Positions 7,777 to 16,203 are shown, numbered from the stretch's first letter. The stretch: 20,056 nucleotides of DNA from an uncultured Prevotellaceae bacterium (GCA_900543815.1 UQST01000046.1:1-20056), one strand, 5' to 3'. The notes: a model not told the origin generated them from the letters alone. Made by a program: numbers and translations.

Positions 7777-7824
7777 AATGCGGCACACAAGCCTTTCATC
7801 AGGCAAGTGTGCCGCATTGTTTTA
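7777..7824 (+). terminator. Intrinsic terminator of glnN, probably bidirectional
   Basis: There is a perfect 12-bp stem AATGCGGCACAC/GTGTGCCGCATT (7777-7788, 7807-7818) with an inner GCCT/AGGC stem. It is followed by GTTTTAT on the plus strand, and on the minus strand by TTTGTTCTTG. It sits between the convergent glnN and the small membrane-protein gene and can serve both. Confidence 0.8.
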
Positions 7825-7875
7825 TCTTTATTGTCTTAGTCCTACGGTTCTTCCTGTGCAAAAGAACAGCCCATA

Positions 7876-8244
7876 CTATCCCTTTCCGCCCTTCCTGCAG
7901 TAGTACCAAAGAAGTCCCAAACCGAGCACGACCGAGATGGAGGAATAGACAAAGAGTCCTATCACAGACTCTGGCATGGAAACAGGCAGGAGACTGTATT
8001 CCAGGAAATAATCAGCCATGAAAAGCCCCATAAGCACCAGGCTGAGCACTTCGAAAAAGATCAGTCCACCCAGCAGCCCACGCGATACAGGCTCCTTTCT
8101 GCGTATTGAGTCACCCACCAGAGAGCCTACCGTACAAGCCGACAGGACTGACCCTCCCGTTATCAAAAGCCCGCAATCAGTCACCACTCCGTATGCAAAA
8201 GCCGCGAGAGAGCACGCCAGAATAACATACATTATCCTTCTCAT
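7876..8244 (-). CDS. Small four-helix membrane protein, unknown function
   Basis: This encodes 122 aa with four hydrophobic segments at about 5-22, 25-45, 56-81 and 93-114, separated by short charged turns (SIRRKEPVSRG) and ending in a basic tail, CRKGGKG. I do not recognise a family. A real gene is supported by AAGGA directly before ATG 8244, a perfect -7 box upstream on the same strand, and a shared terminator downstream. It is convergent with glnN and divergent from the oxidoreductase gene; neither suggests a role. Its product should lie in the inner membrane. Confidence 0.65.
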   Translation of the reverse strand: MRRIMYVILACSLAAFAYGVVTDCGLLITGGSVLSACTVGSLVGDSIRRKEPVSRGLLGGLIFFEVLSLVLMGLFMADYFLEYSLLPVSMPESVIGLFVYSSISVVLGLGLLWYYCRKGGKG

Positions 8245-8274
8245 TTCCTTATATCATATTACATTACCCAACAG

Positions 8275-8282
8275 CAAATTTA
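8275..8282 (-). promoter_or_regulatory. -7 box TAAATTTG for the small membrane protein
   Basis: This is a perfect TAnnTTTG match on the minus strand, 30 nt before ATG 8244. No TTTG lies at the usual -33 distance. Confidence 0.5.
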
Positions 8283-8453
8283 GCACTTTTCTTCCCAACA
8301 GCCTCACTTTTACTTTCTTTTTACTCCGAAAGCGCTCTCAGGAGGCTGTCCGAAGGCTCTGATTGGGCTGGAAGGACTGCTGAAGCGGCCTGCAAAAGCA
8401 TGGGAAGGGCGCTTTCTGAGGCTCCACAAGGCTGTTTTGTGAGAATAATTCTG
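8283..8453. other. Divergent intergenic region with a long inverted repeat
   Basis: This region separates the small membrane-protein gene from the oxidoreductase. GAAAGCGC (8328-8335) and GCGCTTTC (8409-8416) form an inverted repeat around a 73-nt G-rich spacer with several GGCT-containing words. I see no gene. Confidence 0.5.
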
Positions 8454-8461
8454 TAATTTTG
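8454..8461 (+). promoter_or_regulatory. -7 box TAATTTTG for the oxidoreductase gene
   Basis: This is a perfect TAnnTTTG match 54 nt before ATG 8516. A TTTG at 8436-8439 is only 14 nt away, shorter than usual. Confidence 0.5.
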
Positions 8462-8515
8462 CCTTGGAAGCAGGCTTTTGGAAGGTCTGCACACACCATT
8501 TTAACAACGAAAGGG

Positions 8516-9493
8516 ATGAAAATAAGCATAGCCGGAACAGGCAAGATAGTGGGCGAAGTGCTCGAGATGCTGAGCCAGGAGTTTGAGGGAAAGATAGAGG
8601 TGACAGGCATCTATGCACGCGAGAAGAGCGTGGAACATGCCATCGACCTGTGCATGAAATATGCCCCCAACGGGTTTGTCTTCACCGATTACGACCGCAT
8701 GCTCCAGGAGGCAGAAGCCGACTATGTGTATGTGGCCAATGCCAACCACGTGCATCACGAATATGCTCTGAAAGCCATGCAGAGCGGTCACAACGTGCTG
8801 GTGGAGAAGCCCATCACGGTCACCAGAGTGGAGATGGAGGAGCTGATAGACTGTGCCATCCAGCACTGTGTGTACTGTCTGCCTGCCTTCAGCCTGCTAT
8901 ACAATCCGCTCTACCGCCAGTTGCAGCAGGTGGTACAGGAACTGGGAACACCGCGCATGGTGATGGGACACTACGCCCAACGCAGTTCACGCTACGACCG
9001 CTACCTGAAGGGCGAGATGACACCCGTCTTTGACCCTCAGATGGCAGGCGGCAGCATGATGGACCTCAACATCTACAACCTCTGCTTCACCATCGGTCTC
9101 TTTGGCCCCCCAAGAACAGTAGCCTACGCGCGCAATCTGGGTTTCAACGGCATCGACCTCAGTGGCACGCTCGTGTGTCACTACCCCACCAGTGTAGCCA
9201 CTCTGTCGGCCTCGAAGGATTCCGACGGATGGAGTCATGGATGCATACAGTGTGAAGACGGATGGATAGAGATTCCAGGCCCGGTGAGCGTGCTTAGCGA
9301 GTTCACTGTACACCGCCGCGGACAGGAGCCCGAGCGGCATACGTTGCCCGAGCAGCACCACCGCCTGTGGTGGGAATTTGAGGAAGCCCGCCGACTGATA
9401 GAAGACCAGCAGCAGTGCCACATCATCGTTCCTTATGTAACACGAGTGGCTCAAGAGATAGCCATTGCGCTGGAGAGGATGCAGAACATTTAG
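8516..9493 (+). CDS. GFO/IDH/MocA-family oxidoreductase
   Basis: From ATG 8516 this encodes 325 aa. The N-terminus MKISIAGTGKIVGEV is a Rossmann nucleotide-binding start (GxGxI), and EKPIT at 97-101 is the family signature whose lysine is usually catalytic. The second half contains the MMDLNIYNLCF segment of the alpha/beta C-terminal domain. It should be a cytoplasmic NAD(P)-dependent dehydrogenase acting on a sugar or sugar-derived substrate. The substrate cannot be read from the sequence, and no sugar operon flanks it. I rejected the in-frame ATG at 8459 because it overlaps the -7 box and would add residues ahead of the Rossmann strand. AAGGG precedes 8516. Its stop overlaps that of the convergent gene. 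Confidence 0.87.
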   Translation: MKISIAGTGKIVGEVLEMLSQEFEGKIEVTGIYAREKSVEHAIDLCMKYAPNGFVFTDYDRMLQEAEADYVYVANANHVHHEYALKAMQSGHNVLVEKPITVTRVEMEELIDCAIQHCVYCLPAFSLLYNPLYRQLQQVVQELGTPRMVMGHYAQRSSRYDRYLKGEMTPVFDPQMAGGSMMDLNIYNLCFTIGLFGPPRTVAYARNLGFNGIDLSGTLVCHYPTSVATLSASKDSDGWSHGCIQCEDGWIEIPGPVSVLSEFTVHRRGQEPERHTLPEQHHRLWWEFEEARRLIEDQQQCHIIVPYVTRVAQEIAIALERMQNI

Positions 9494-10821
9494 AAGAAAG
9501 GCCTCCACAGCATCAGACTTGCGTTCACGTAGCCCGTCTTGTTTCCCACACGCACGCGGTACCAATACTTATAGAGGCTTCTGTCCAGATCATTCACCAG
9601 TCCCAAGCAAGGATAAGCCTCTGGGATGCCATCGCCGTCACAAGTGATGGTACCCACCACCGGTGACTTGTTCGACGGCTGCTGGCGCAGGTTGACAGCC
9701 TTGTAGCGGCTGGCATCTATCACCAGCCAACCACGCCCGTCCTCGGCACGGTAATAGACAAGAGAATGTCCCTTGCGAGGCACAAGGCCATAGTCCTGCA
9801 CCTCCACCAGATAATCATCGCCACAGGTACCCAGATAGCACCCTACCAGTTTGTGATGGTCATCTTCCACCATCCACCCCTGATTGGAATAAGGACGCAT
9901 GAAACCGGCTGTTCGCACATAGTCACCACCCCACATCACCAGATTGTCAGTGGGTTTGAAATTGCGCGCATGCCATTCCAGAGTGGCATTTTCGCTGGCC
10001 AACAGCAATGATTCATCATACTTATACTGGTCATTGTAATAGACATCTGTCAGATGCCAGCACTCTCCCTCCACCGCACGGAATGGCGCAGAACTGAACA
10101 CCGAGTCAACCAAGCAGAACCCGTCACCACGCCGGTCGATGATGCGCAGCGTGAAGTCATCTATCTGCCCGTTGGCCCAACGAATGGCAGGAACCAGGCA
10201 ATAAGGCAACTCAAACTGGTTGGTCACGACGTATTGACTGAAATGATAGCGGTAAGTATGATGCACCACATTCTTCCCTTCGCGGAAAGGTGCGTCAAAG
10301 AAATAGGCATAGGAATAGGAGATGGTGCTGTCAAGGCGCGGATTATAGAGGTATCCGTCAATGGGCAACTTCTCTTCAGACACTTCCCCATAAGCCTTCC
10401 AGTCATTGACATCCAGTTTTGTATAGTCCCACTGGGTGTCTGACTTCCCTCCGTCACTGGGTTCGGCTATCACGGCATTACGGTGTACGATGTGACGGTC
10501 ATTCATGGTCACTGTGAAATCCTTGATGAAGGGATGCACTCCCGAGCGGTTGAAGGGGGCAAACACATTATAGGTTGTTCCCGCGTCAAAGGCCATCAGC
10601 ACCGTCTTGGCTTCTCCTGGATTGGCAAACTCATAATAGACATCCACACTGGCATAATCGCCCTTCTGAAGGGTGATGGTCAGTATCTCCTTGCTCACTG
10701 AGATATCTGTTTCCCGCGTGGGAAAGAGAAAACTGCCCGAAGCATAATACACCGCATCATTGGCCTGTACCATGAGGCAGGGAAACAAGAGCAGAATGAC
10801 GAAGGACAAAATCTGTTTCAT
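9490..10821 (-). CDS. Secreted protein with SH3-like C-terminal domain
   Basis: From ATG 10821 this encodes 443 aa. Residues 1-20 (MKQILSFVILLLFPCLMVQA) form a signal peptide with probable cleavage after VQA. No lipobox cysteine is seen, so it is likely periplasmic or exported. The N-terminal half is beta-rich with a YYEFANPGEAKTVLMAF segment resembling DUF4424-like proteins, but I am not sure of that. From about residue 365 to the end the pattern VNLRQQPSNKSPVVGTI, then WYRVRVGNKTGYVNASLM, is a bacterial SH3 domain, often used to bind cell-wall peptides. An earlier in-frame ATG (10887) lies upstream of the promoter -7 box and is unlikely. The gene has the best promoter match in the window and is convergent with the oxidoreductase. 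Confidence 0.8.
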   Translation of the reverse strand: MKQILSFVILLLFPCLMVQANDAVYYASGSFLFPTRETDISVSKEILTITLQKGDYASVDVYYEFANPGEAKTVLMAFDAGTTYNVFAPFNRSGVHPFIKDFTVTMNDRHIVHRNAVIAEPSDGGKSDTQWDYTKLDVNDWKAYGEVSEEKLPIDGYLYNPRLDSTISYSYAYFFDAPFREGKNVVHHTYRYHFSQYVVTNQFELPYCLVPAIRWANGQIDDFTLRIIDRRGDGFCLVDSVFSSAPFRAVEGECWHLTDVYYNDQYKYDESLLLASENATLEWHARNFKPTDNLVMWGGDYVRTAGFMRPYSNQGWMVEDDHHKLVGCYLGTCGDDYLVEVQDYGLVPRKGHSLVYYRAEDGRGWLVIDASRYKAVNLRQQPSNKSPVVGTITCDGDGIPEAYPCLGLVNDLDRSLYKYWYRVRVGNKTGYVNASLMLWRPFF

Positions 10822-10868
10822 AGAGGTTCGTTTTTTATCAGCAACACACGTCTGCCCCTGCGAAGTTA

Positions 10869-10899
10869 CAAATATATTCTGACCCACCCACGTTCAAAG
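10869..10899 (-). promoter_or_regulatory. Full Bacteroidetes promoter (TTTG-N19-TATATTTG)
   Basis: On the minus strand, TTTG at 10899-10896 and TATATTTG at 10876-10869 are separated by 19 nt, matching the sigma-ABfr consensus at every fixed position. It lies 47 nt before ATG 10821. Confidence 0.8.
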
Positions 10900-11028
10900 G
10901 AGGGAAAGTTCGTCCACTGCCGTACTGGCAAGAGCTACCACACTGCAGCGGGATTTGCCTTAACCTATAATCGGCAAACAGAAAAAAGCCACCTCGCTAC
11001 TGAACTCTCCGGCGGATGCCAGCGCACA

Positions 11029-11152
11029 CAGACATTTGCCCTATACATTATATATATAATACGCGCGCGAGGCATGACACTTTGTACCATAGGACAGAAG
11101 CGAGTGCAGGCTGCTTTACGACAATCTGTCCAATGATACGCCAAAATGTCTG
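11029..11152. repeat. Nested inverted repeats upstream of clpB
   Basis: The outer arms are CAGACATTT (11029-11037) and AAATGTCTG (11144-11152). Inside are GGACAGA (11092-11098) and TCTGTCC (11125-11131), with a small GCAG-G-CTGC dyad in their loop. The AT/CG repeat lies within the outer pair. They may form a structured leader or operator for clpB. Confidence 0.6.
11042..11069. repeat. Dispersed AT/CG repeat, copy 2
   Basis: This is the same element as at 3130-3155: TATACATTATATA, an AT run, then ACGCGCGCG. It carries one extra TA dinucleotide. Confidence 0.75.
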
Positions 11153-11223
11153 AGGTATAGCCACTTGCACGCTTCTTGTAACTATCATAGCAGAAACATT
11201 AAAGAAAAGAAAGGAGACAAGAT

Positions 11224-13782
11224 ATGAACATGGACAAATACACCATCAAAGCCCAGGAGGCAGTGCAGGAAGCTCTCAAGCGCGTACAGCGCCAAGGGCA
11301 GCAGGCCATTGAGCCTGAGCATCTGCTGAGCGGCGTGATGCAGGTGGCCGAGGAGGTCACACGGTTCATCTTCCAGAAGCTGGGAATGAACCCCACCACG
11401 GTGCAGCAAGCCGTGGATGCACAGATAAGCAGTCTGCCCAAGGTGCAGGGAGGCCAACCCTACCTGAGCCAGCAGTCAAGTCAGGTGCTGCAGAAAGCCG
11501 AAGACTTGGCACAGAAGGGAGGTGACGAGTATGTATCGGTGGAGCATCTGCTCATGGCCATTGCCGAAGTGGATTGCACTGCCAGCAAGATTCTCAAGGA
11601 CATGGGACTCACCAAGGACGATCTCAAGCAAGCAGTGAGCGAACTGAGAGGCGGACAGAAGGTGACCAGCCAGTCGAGCGAAGACACCTACCAGAGTCTG
11701 AGCAAATATGCACGTAACCTGGTGGATGAAGCAAGGGCAGGCAAACTGGATCCCGTGATAGGACGTGACGAGGAGATAAGGCGTGTGCTGCAGATTCTGT
11801 CGCGTCGTACCAAGAACAACCCTATACTGATAGGCGAACCAGGTACTGGTAAGACAGCCATCGTAGAGGGTCTGGCTCACAGGATACTGCGTGGCGATGT
11901 GCCCGAGAACCTGAAGGACAAACAGCTCTACAGCCTCGATATGGGTGCTCTGGTGGCTGGAGCCAAGTACAAGGGCGAATTCGAAGAGAGGCTCAAGAGC
12001 GTGGTCAACGAGGTGACCAAGAGCGAAGGCCGCATCATCCTCTTCATCGATGAGATACACACACTGGTGGGTGCCGGCAAGGGCGAAGGTGCCATGGATG
12101 CTGCCAACATACTGAAGCCTGCTCTGGCACGAGGTGAACTGCGCAGCATAGGTGCCACCACACTGGACGAGTACCAGAAGTACTTCGAAAAGGATAAGGC
12201 TCTGGAGCGAAGATTCCAGACTGTGATGGTGGACGAACCTGACACTGCCGCCAGCATAAGCATCCTCAGAGGTCTGAAGGAGCGCTACGAGAACCATCAC
12301 CATGTGCGCATACAGGATGATGCCATCATAGCAGCCGTGGAACTCTCCACACGTTACATCACCGACCGTTTCCTGCCCGATAAGGCCATCGACCTGATGG
12401 ATGAGGCAGCTGCAAAGCTGCGTATGGAGCGTGATTCTCTGCCCGAGGAGCTGGATGAACTTACCCGACGACTCAAGCAGCTTGAGATTGAGCGCGAGGC
12501 CATCAAGCGTGAGGGTGACTCTGACAAGCTACAGGCTCTGAACAAGGAGATAGCCGACCTGCAGGAGCAGGAGAAGACTTTCCGCAGCAAGTGGGAGGGA
12601 GAACGTGCTCTGGTCAACAAGATTCAGCAGGATAAGCAGGAGATGGAGCAGCTCAAGTTTGAGGCAGAGAAAGCCGAGCGAGAGGGCAACTACGGACGAG
12701 TGGCCGAAATACGCTATGGCAAACTGCAGCAGCTGGAGCAGGATATCAAGAAGATTCAGGATGAACTGCATCAGACGCAGGGAGCCGAAGCTATGGTGAA
12801 GGAGGAGGTGACTGCCGACGATATCGCCGATGTGGTGAGCCGTTGGACAGGTATTCCAGTAAGCCGTATGCTGCAGAGCGAGCGCGAGAAGCTGCTTCAC
12901 CTGGAGGAGGAACTGCACAAGCGTGTGATAGGACAGGACGAAGCCATTCAGGCTGTGAGCGATGCCGTCAGACGTAGCAGAGCCGGCCTGCAAGACCCCA
13001 AGAGGCCCATCGGAAGCTTCATTTTCCTGGGTACCACCGGAGTGGGAAAGACCGAACTGGCAAAGGCATTGGCCGACTATCTGTTCAACGACGAGCAGAT
13101 GATGACGCGAATAGATATGAGCGAATATCAGGAGAAGTTCAGCGTCTCCAGGCTCATCGGAGCGCCTCCAGGATACGTTGGATACGACGAGGGCGGTCAG
13201 CTCACCGAGGCTGTAAGGCGTAAACCATATCAGGTGGTGCTCTTCGATGAGATAGAGAAAGCTCACCCCGATGTGTTCAACATCCTGCTGCAGGTACTTG
13301 ATGACGGACGACTGACCGACTCCAAGGGCCGTACAGTCAACTTCAAGAACACCATCATCATCATGACCAGCAACCTGGGTAGCCAGATCATACAGAACTG
13401 TAAGGACCAGGAGGAGGCCAAGAGACAGGTACTGGAGCTGCTGAAGAAGACCATCCGGCCCGAGTTTCTCAACCGTATCGATGAGACCATCATCTTCAAG
13501 CCGCTCACGCTGGGCGAAATTCGTCAGGTGGTAAGGCTGCAGATAAGCGGTGTGACCAAGATGCTGGCACAGAACGGTATCAAGCTCGAACTCACCGACG
13601 AGGCCATCAACCTGCTGGCCGACGCTGGCTACGATCCCGACTTTGGTGCTCGTCCCGTGAAGAGAGCCATACAGCGGTTGCTGCTCAATGACCTGAGCAA
13701 GAAACTGCTGGGAGGTGGCATCGACCGCGAGCGTCCCATCAGAGTGGATGCCAAGGACGGACAACTCACATTTGGTAATTAA
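11224..13782 (+). CDS. clpB: ATP-dependent disaggregase ClpB
   Basis: This 852-aa Hsp100 chaperone should form cytoplasmic hexamers that pull proteins out of aggregates with DnaK. The N domain occupies about residues 1-145. In NBD1, Walker A is GEPGTGKT (204-211) and Walker B is ILFIDEIH (272-279). A charged coiled-coil M domain follows at about 405-525, which distinguishes ClpB from ClpA and ClpC. In NBD2, Walker A is GTTGVGKT (603-610) and Walker B is VLFDEIEKAHPD (from 672). Length is typical. AAGGAGA stands 7 nt before ATG 11224; a second ATG two codons on (11230) is a possible alternative. The upstream region has nested inverted repeats but no standard -7 box, which fits separate stress control but does not prove it. 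The stop overlaps the promoter region of the MATE gene. Confidence 0.97.
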   Translation: MNMDKYTIKAQEAVQEALKRVQRQGQQAIEPEHLLSGVMQVAEEVTRFIFQKLGMNPTTVQQAVDAQISSLPKVQGGQPYLSQQSSQVLQKAEDLAQKGGDEYVSVEHLLMAIAEVDCTASKILKDMGLTKDDLKQAVSELRGGQKVTSQSSEDTYQSLSKYARNLVDEARAGKLDPVIGRDEEIRRVLQILSRRTKNNPILIGEPGTGKTAIVEGLAHRILRGDVPENLKDKQLYSLDMGALVAGAKYKGEFEERLKSVVNEVTKSEGRIILFIDEIHTLVGAGKGEGAMDAANILKPALARGELRSIGATTLDEYQKYFEKDKALERRFQTVMVDEPDTAASISILRGLKERYENHHHVRIQDDAIIAAVELSTRYITDRFLPDKAIDLMDEAAAKLRMERDSLPEELDELTRRLKQLEIEREAIKREGDSDKLQALNKEIADLQEQEKTFRSKWEGERALVNKIQQDKQEMEQLKFEAEKAEREGNYGRVAEIRYGKLQQLEQDIKKIQDELHQTQGAEAMVKEEVTADDIADVVSRWTGIPVSRMLQSEREKLLHLEEELHKRVIGQDEAIQAVSDAVRRSRAGLQDPKRPIGSFIFLGTTGVGKTELAKALADYLFNDEQMMTRIDMSEYQEKFSVSRLIGAPPGYVGYDEGGQLTEAVRRKPYQVVLFDEIEKAHPDVFNILLQVLDDGRLTDSKGRTVNFKNTIIIMTSNLGSQIIQNCKDQEEAKRQVLELLKKTIRPEFLNRIDETIIFKPLTLGEIRQVVRLQISGVTKMLAQNGIKLELTDEAINLLADAGYDPDFGARPVKRAIQRLLLNDLSKKLLGGGIDRERPIRVDAKDGQLTFGN

Positions 13783-13802
13783 GCAGGAAAGGAGTAACTT
13801 TG
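13771..13802 (+). promoter_or_regulatory. Full promoter for the MATE gene inside the clpB 3' end (TTTG-N20-TAACTTTG)
   Basis: TTTG at 13771-13774 is still inside the last clpB codons, and TAACTTTG at 13795-13802 follows with 20-nt spacing. Transcription would start near 13809, giving the transporter expression independent of clpB. Confidence 0.75.
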
Positions 13803-13875
13803 CAGCCGCTTTGCCCCAAGGGCAGGCCAAGCGGACATGGCACAAGCCAGCCGCACCGACCAAAAAAGACTCAAG

Positions 13876-15201
13876 ATGAAGGGAAAGTACTGCAAGCATT
13901 ATCCTAAACTGTTACAATTGGGCATACCCATTATGATAGGCCAGCTGGGCACTATCGTAATGGGTTTTGCTGATACTTTGATGATAGGTCACTACGGCAC
14001 AGACGAACTGGCTGCAGCGGGCTTCGTAAACAACATCATGGGCATGGTGCTCATAGCGGGAATGGGGTTCTCCTACGGACTCACTCCTGTAGTGGGCGCT
14101 CTGCTGGGACAGGGCAACAGCCACCTTATAGGCGGCAAACTGAAAAACGGCCTTGTTGCCAACACCCTGATGGCGAGCGCGCTGATGGCAGTTATGGCTG
14201 TGCTTTTTTTGTTTATGGACCGTGTGGGACTGCCCACACATCTTATCCCGCTCATGAGACCCTATCTGCTGGTGCTCACGCTGAGTGTTCTGCCACAGAT
14301 GTTGTTCAATGCCTTCAAGCAGTTCTCCGATGGCATCCAGGATACCAAGTTGCCCATGTGGGTGCTGCTGGGTGGCAACGTGATGAACATCATAGGCAAC
14401 TGGCTGCTCATCTACGGCGTTGGCCCCTGTCCCGAGATGGGACTCCTGGGTGCAGGCATCTCCACTCTGCTGAGCCGTATAGCCATGTGGGTGACGATGG
14501 TGCTTGTGTTCCGCCACACACGTCGATACAGCGAGCATCGCGACTGTTACGCCCAAGCCCGCGTGGAGCGTGCTTCGCTGCGTGAGCTCACTCATCTGGG
14601 ACTGCCGGTCATGATGCAGATGGGTATGGAGAGCGCATCATTCAGCCTGAGCGCTTTCTACATCGGATGGCTGGGAAGCACCGAACTGGCTGCCCATCAG
14701 ATAGTAATCACCATCAGCCAACTCTGCTTCATGCTCTTCTACGGCATGGCAGCTGCCGTGGCCATTGCCGTAAGCTACTTCCGCGGAAAAGACCGTATAG
14801 CCGACTCGCGCAACGTGGCCTTTGCCGGTCTGCATCTCACATGGATCATGGGCACCGTGCTGGCTATCCCCATCTTCCTGCTTCGCCACCACCTGGGGGC
14901 ATGGTTCACCCACGATGCTGAGGTTTGTCTGATGGTGAGTTCACTCGTCATCCCCCTGTGCATCTACCAGTATAGTGATGCCATGCAATGCGTCTTTGCC
15001 AACGCCCTTCGTGGAATGGCCGACGTGAAACCCATGGTATGGATAGCCTTCTTTGCCTATTTCATCGTCTCTCTCCCGCTGGGCTACCTGTTCAGTTTCC
15101 CCTGTCACTGGGGAGTGACGGGTGTATGGTGGGCATTTCCCTTCGGCCTCACCACAGCCGGAGTGCTCTACATGCTGCGCTTCCTGAAGAGCAGCAAATA
15201 G
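13876..15201 (+). CDS. MATE-family multidrug/cation efflux transporter
   Basis: From ATG 13876 this encodes 441 aa with about twelve hydrophobic helices, as expected for MATE antiporters that export cationic compounds across the inner membrane using a Na+ or H+ gradient. The N-terminal pattern LLQLGIPIMIGQLGTIVMG, then FADTLMIGHYGTDELAAAGF, is the family's first repeat, echoed in the second half by LTHLGLPVMMQMGMES and LGSTELAAHQIV. An in-frame ATG at 13837 lies downstream of the promoter too, but starting at 13876 reproduces the usual short N-terminus (MKGKYCKHYPKLLQLG). trmO starts 9 nt after the stop, so the two probably share a transcript. The substrate cannot be told. Confidence 0.9.
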   Translation: MKGKYCKHYPKLLQLGIPIMIGQLGTIVMGFADTLMIGHYGTDELAAAGFVNNIMGMVLIAGMGFSYGLTPVVGALLGQGNSHLIGGKLKNGLVANTLMASALMAVMAVLFLFMDRVGLPTHLIPLMRPYLLVLTLSVLPQMLFNAFKQFSDGIQDTKLPMWVLLGGNVMNIIGNWLLIYGVGPCPEMGLLGAGISTLLSRIAMWVTMVLVFRHTRRYSEHRDCYAQARVERASLRELTHLGLPVMMQMGMESASFSLSAFYIGWLGSTELAAHQIVITISQLCFMLFYGMAAAVAIAVSYFRGKDRIADSRNVAFAGLHLTWIMGTVLAIPIFLLRHHLGAWFTHDAEVCLMVSSLVIPLCIYQYSDAMQCVFANALRGMADVKPMVWIAFFAYFIVSLPLGYLFSFPCHWGVTGVWWAFPFGLTTAGVLYMLRFLKSSK

Positions 15202-15210
15202 TCTCCTGCT

Positions 15211-15912
15211 ATGCATATCATCGCACACATACATACTGATTTCCCCACCAAGTTTGGGGTTCCTCGCCAGAGCGGACTGGTGAGCGGACTGCCTGCACGC
15301 ATCGTCTTCACTCCCGAATACAGGAATGCCGATGCGCTGCGCGGACTGGAAGGCTACAGCCACATCTGGCTTCTGTGGGATTTCAGTCAGGCTCACGACG
15401 GCAAACCTTGGCGTCCCACAGTGCGCCCACCACGCTTGGGCGGCAACCGACGCATGGGTGTATGGGCCACCCGCAGCCCTTTCCGTCCCAACCATATCGG
15501 GCTTTCCTGCGTGCGTATTCTCTCCATCGACCTCCACACGCCTCAAGGTCCTGTCATCGAAGTGGATGGAGCCGACCTGATGAACGGCACACCCATCCTC
15601 GACATCAAACCTTATCTGCCCTACGTGGATTGTCATCCCGAGGCAAGCGGCGGCTTTGCGCAGGAACAGAACGAGACCATCGAACCTCTGCAAGTGGAGA
15701 TTCCTCACCAGTTGGAGAGTCTCATCCCCCAACCCAAGCGTGAGAGCCTGCGTGCCATCTTGGCTTCCGACCCTCGCCCACATTATCAGGACGACCCCAC
15801 ACGCACCTATGTGCTACCCTTCTCCACCCTCGAAATCTCTTTCCAGGTCAGTCAAGGCATTATCACCGTAACAGCCGTCAAGCCTGCACCCACCGAACCA
15901 GAGGCACAATAA
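15211..15912 (+). CDS. trmO: tRNA t6A37 N6-methyltransferase, TrmO/TsaA family
   Basis: This 233-aa protein is of the TsaA/TrmO family, which adds a methyl group from SAM to N6-threonylcarbamoyladenosine at position 37 of certain threonine tRNAs. Conserved blocks are KFGVPRQSGLV near the N-terminus, LEGYSHIWLLWDF, then the SAM-binding core RPPRLGGNRRMGVWATRSPF followed by RPNHIGLS, and DGADLMNGTPILDIKPYLPY. The length fits bacterial members with the extra C-terminal domain. It follows the MATE gene by 9 nt. A tRNA-Thr gene lies about 310 nt downstream, a possible substrate class, although the neighbourhood may be coincidental. Confidence 0.88.
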   Translation: MHIIAHIHTDFPTKFGVPRQSGLVSGLPARIVFTPEYRNADALRGLEGYSHIWLLWDFSQAHDGKPWRPTVRPPRLGGNRRMGVWATRSPFRPNHIGLSCVRILSIDLHTPQGPVIEVDGADLMNGTPILDIKPYLPYVDCHPEASGGFAQEQNETIEPLQVEIPHQLESLIPQPKRESLRAILASDPRPHYQDDPTRTYVLPFSTLEISFQVSQGIITVTAVKPAPTEPEAQ

Positions 15913-16000
15913 GGCAAAGGAACCTTGGTGCACGAAAAGGCATCCTCTGGGCAGACAAGCCGACTAAAGCTGCCGCATGTACCAAGAAATTTCCGCCTTT

Positions 16001-16034
16001 CTTGTCCCGTATTCAAATAAAAGGTGTATCTTTG
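16001..16034 (+). promoter_or_regulatory. Promoter of tRNA-Gly (TATCTTTG)
   Basis: TATCTTTG at 16027-16034 ends 15 nt before the tRNA. CTTG at 16001-16004 is a near -33 match at 22-nt spacing. Confidence 0.6.
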
Positions 16035-16049
16035 CAGAAAGAAAACACT

Positions 16050-16122
16050 GCGATAGTGGCTCAGTTGGTAGAGCATTGGCTTCCCAAGCCGAGGGTCGCG
16101 GGTTCGAGTCCCGTCTATCGCT
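16050..16122 (+). tRNA. tRNA-Gly (anticodon CCC)
   Basis: This is a 73-nt cloverleaf. The acceptor GCGATAG pairs with CTATCGC, the D stem is GCTC/GAGC, the anticodon stem is TTGGC/GCCGA with loop TTCCCAA, and the T arm contains TTCGAGT with stem GCGGG/CCCGT (one G-T pair). The discriminator is T, and CCA is encoded at 16123-16125. Confidence 0.95.
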
Positions 16123-16203
16123 CCAGGCCAGCCGTGAACACAAACTTGCATCCCCACACAACATTTTCCCCACAGCATTCCAAGGCAATCCAAAAAAAAG
16201 TAT

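Larger units (their letters stand above)
10822..11223. other. Divergent intergenic region before clpB
   Basis: This 402-nt region contains the minus-strand promoter at 10869-10899, the second copy of the AT/CG repeat and nested inverted repeats. I find no gene. No TAnnTTTG box is positioned for clpB; the palindromic AT run at 11049-11060 could serve as a promoter element but this is unproven. Confidence 0.5.

Noticed and set aside
12529..13899. A 456-residue open frame antisense to clpB
   Set aside because: It is a shadow of clpB; the Leu/His-rich composition is what antisense of ClpB codons gives.
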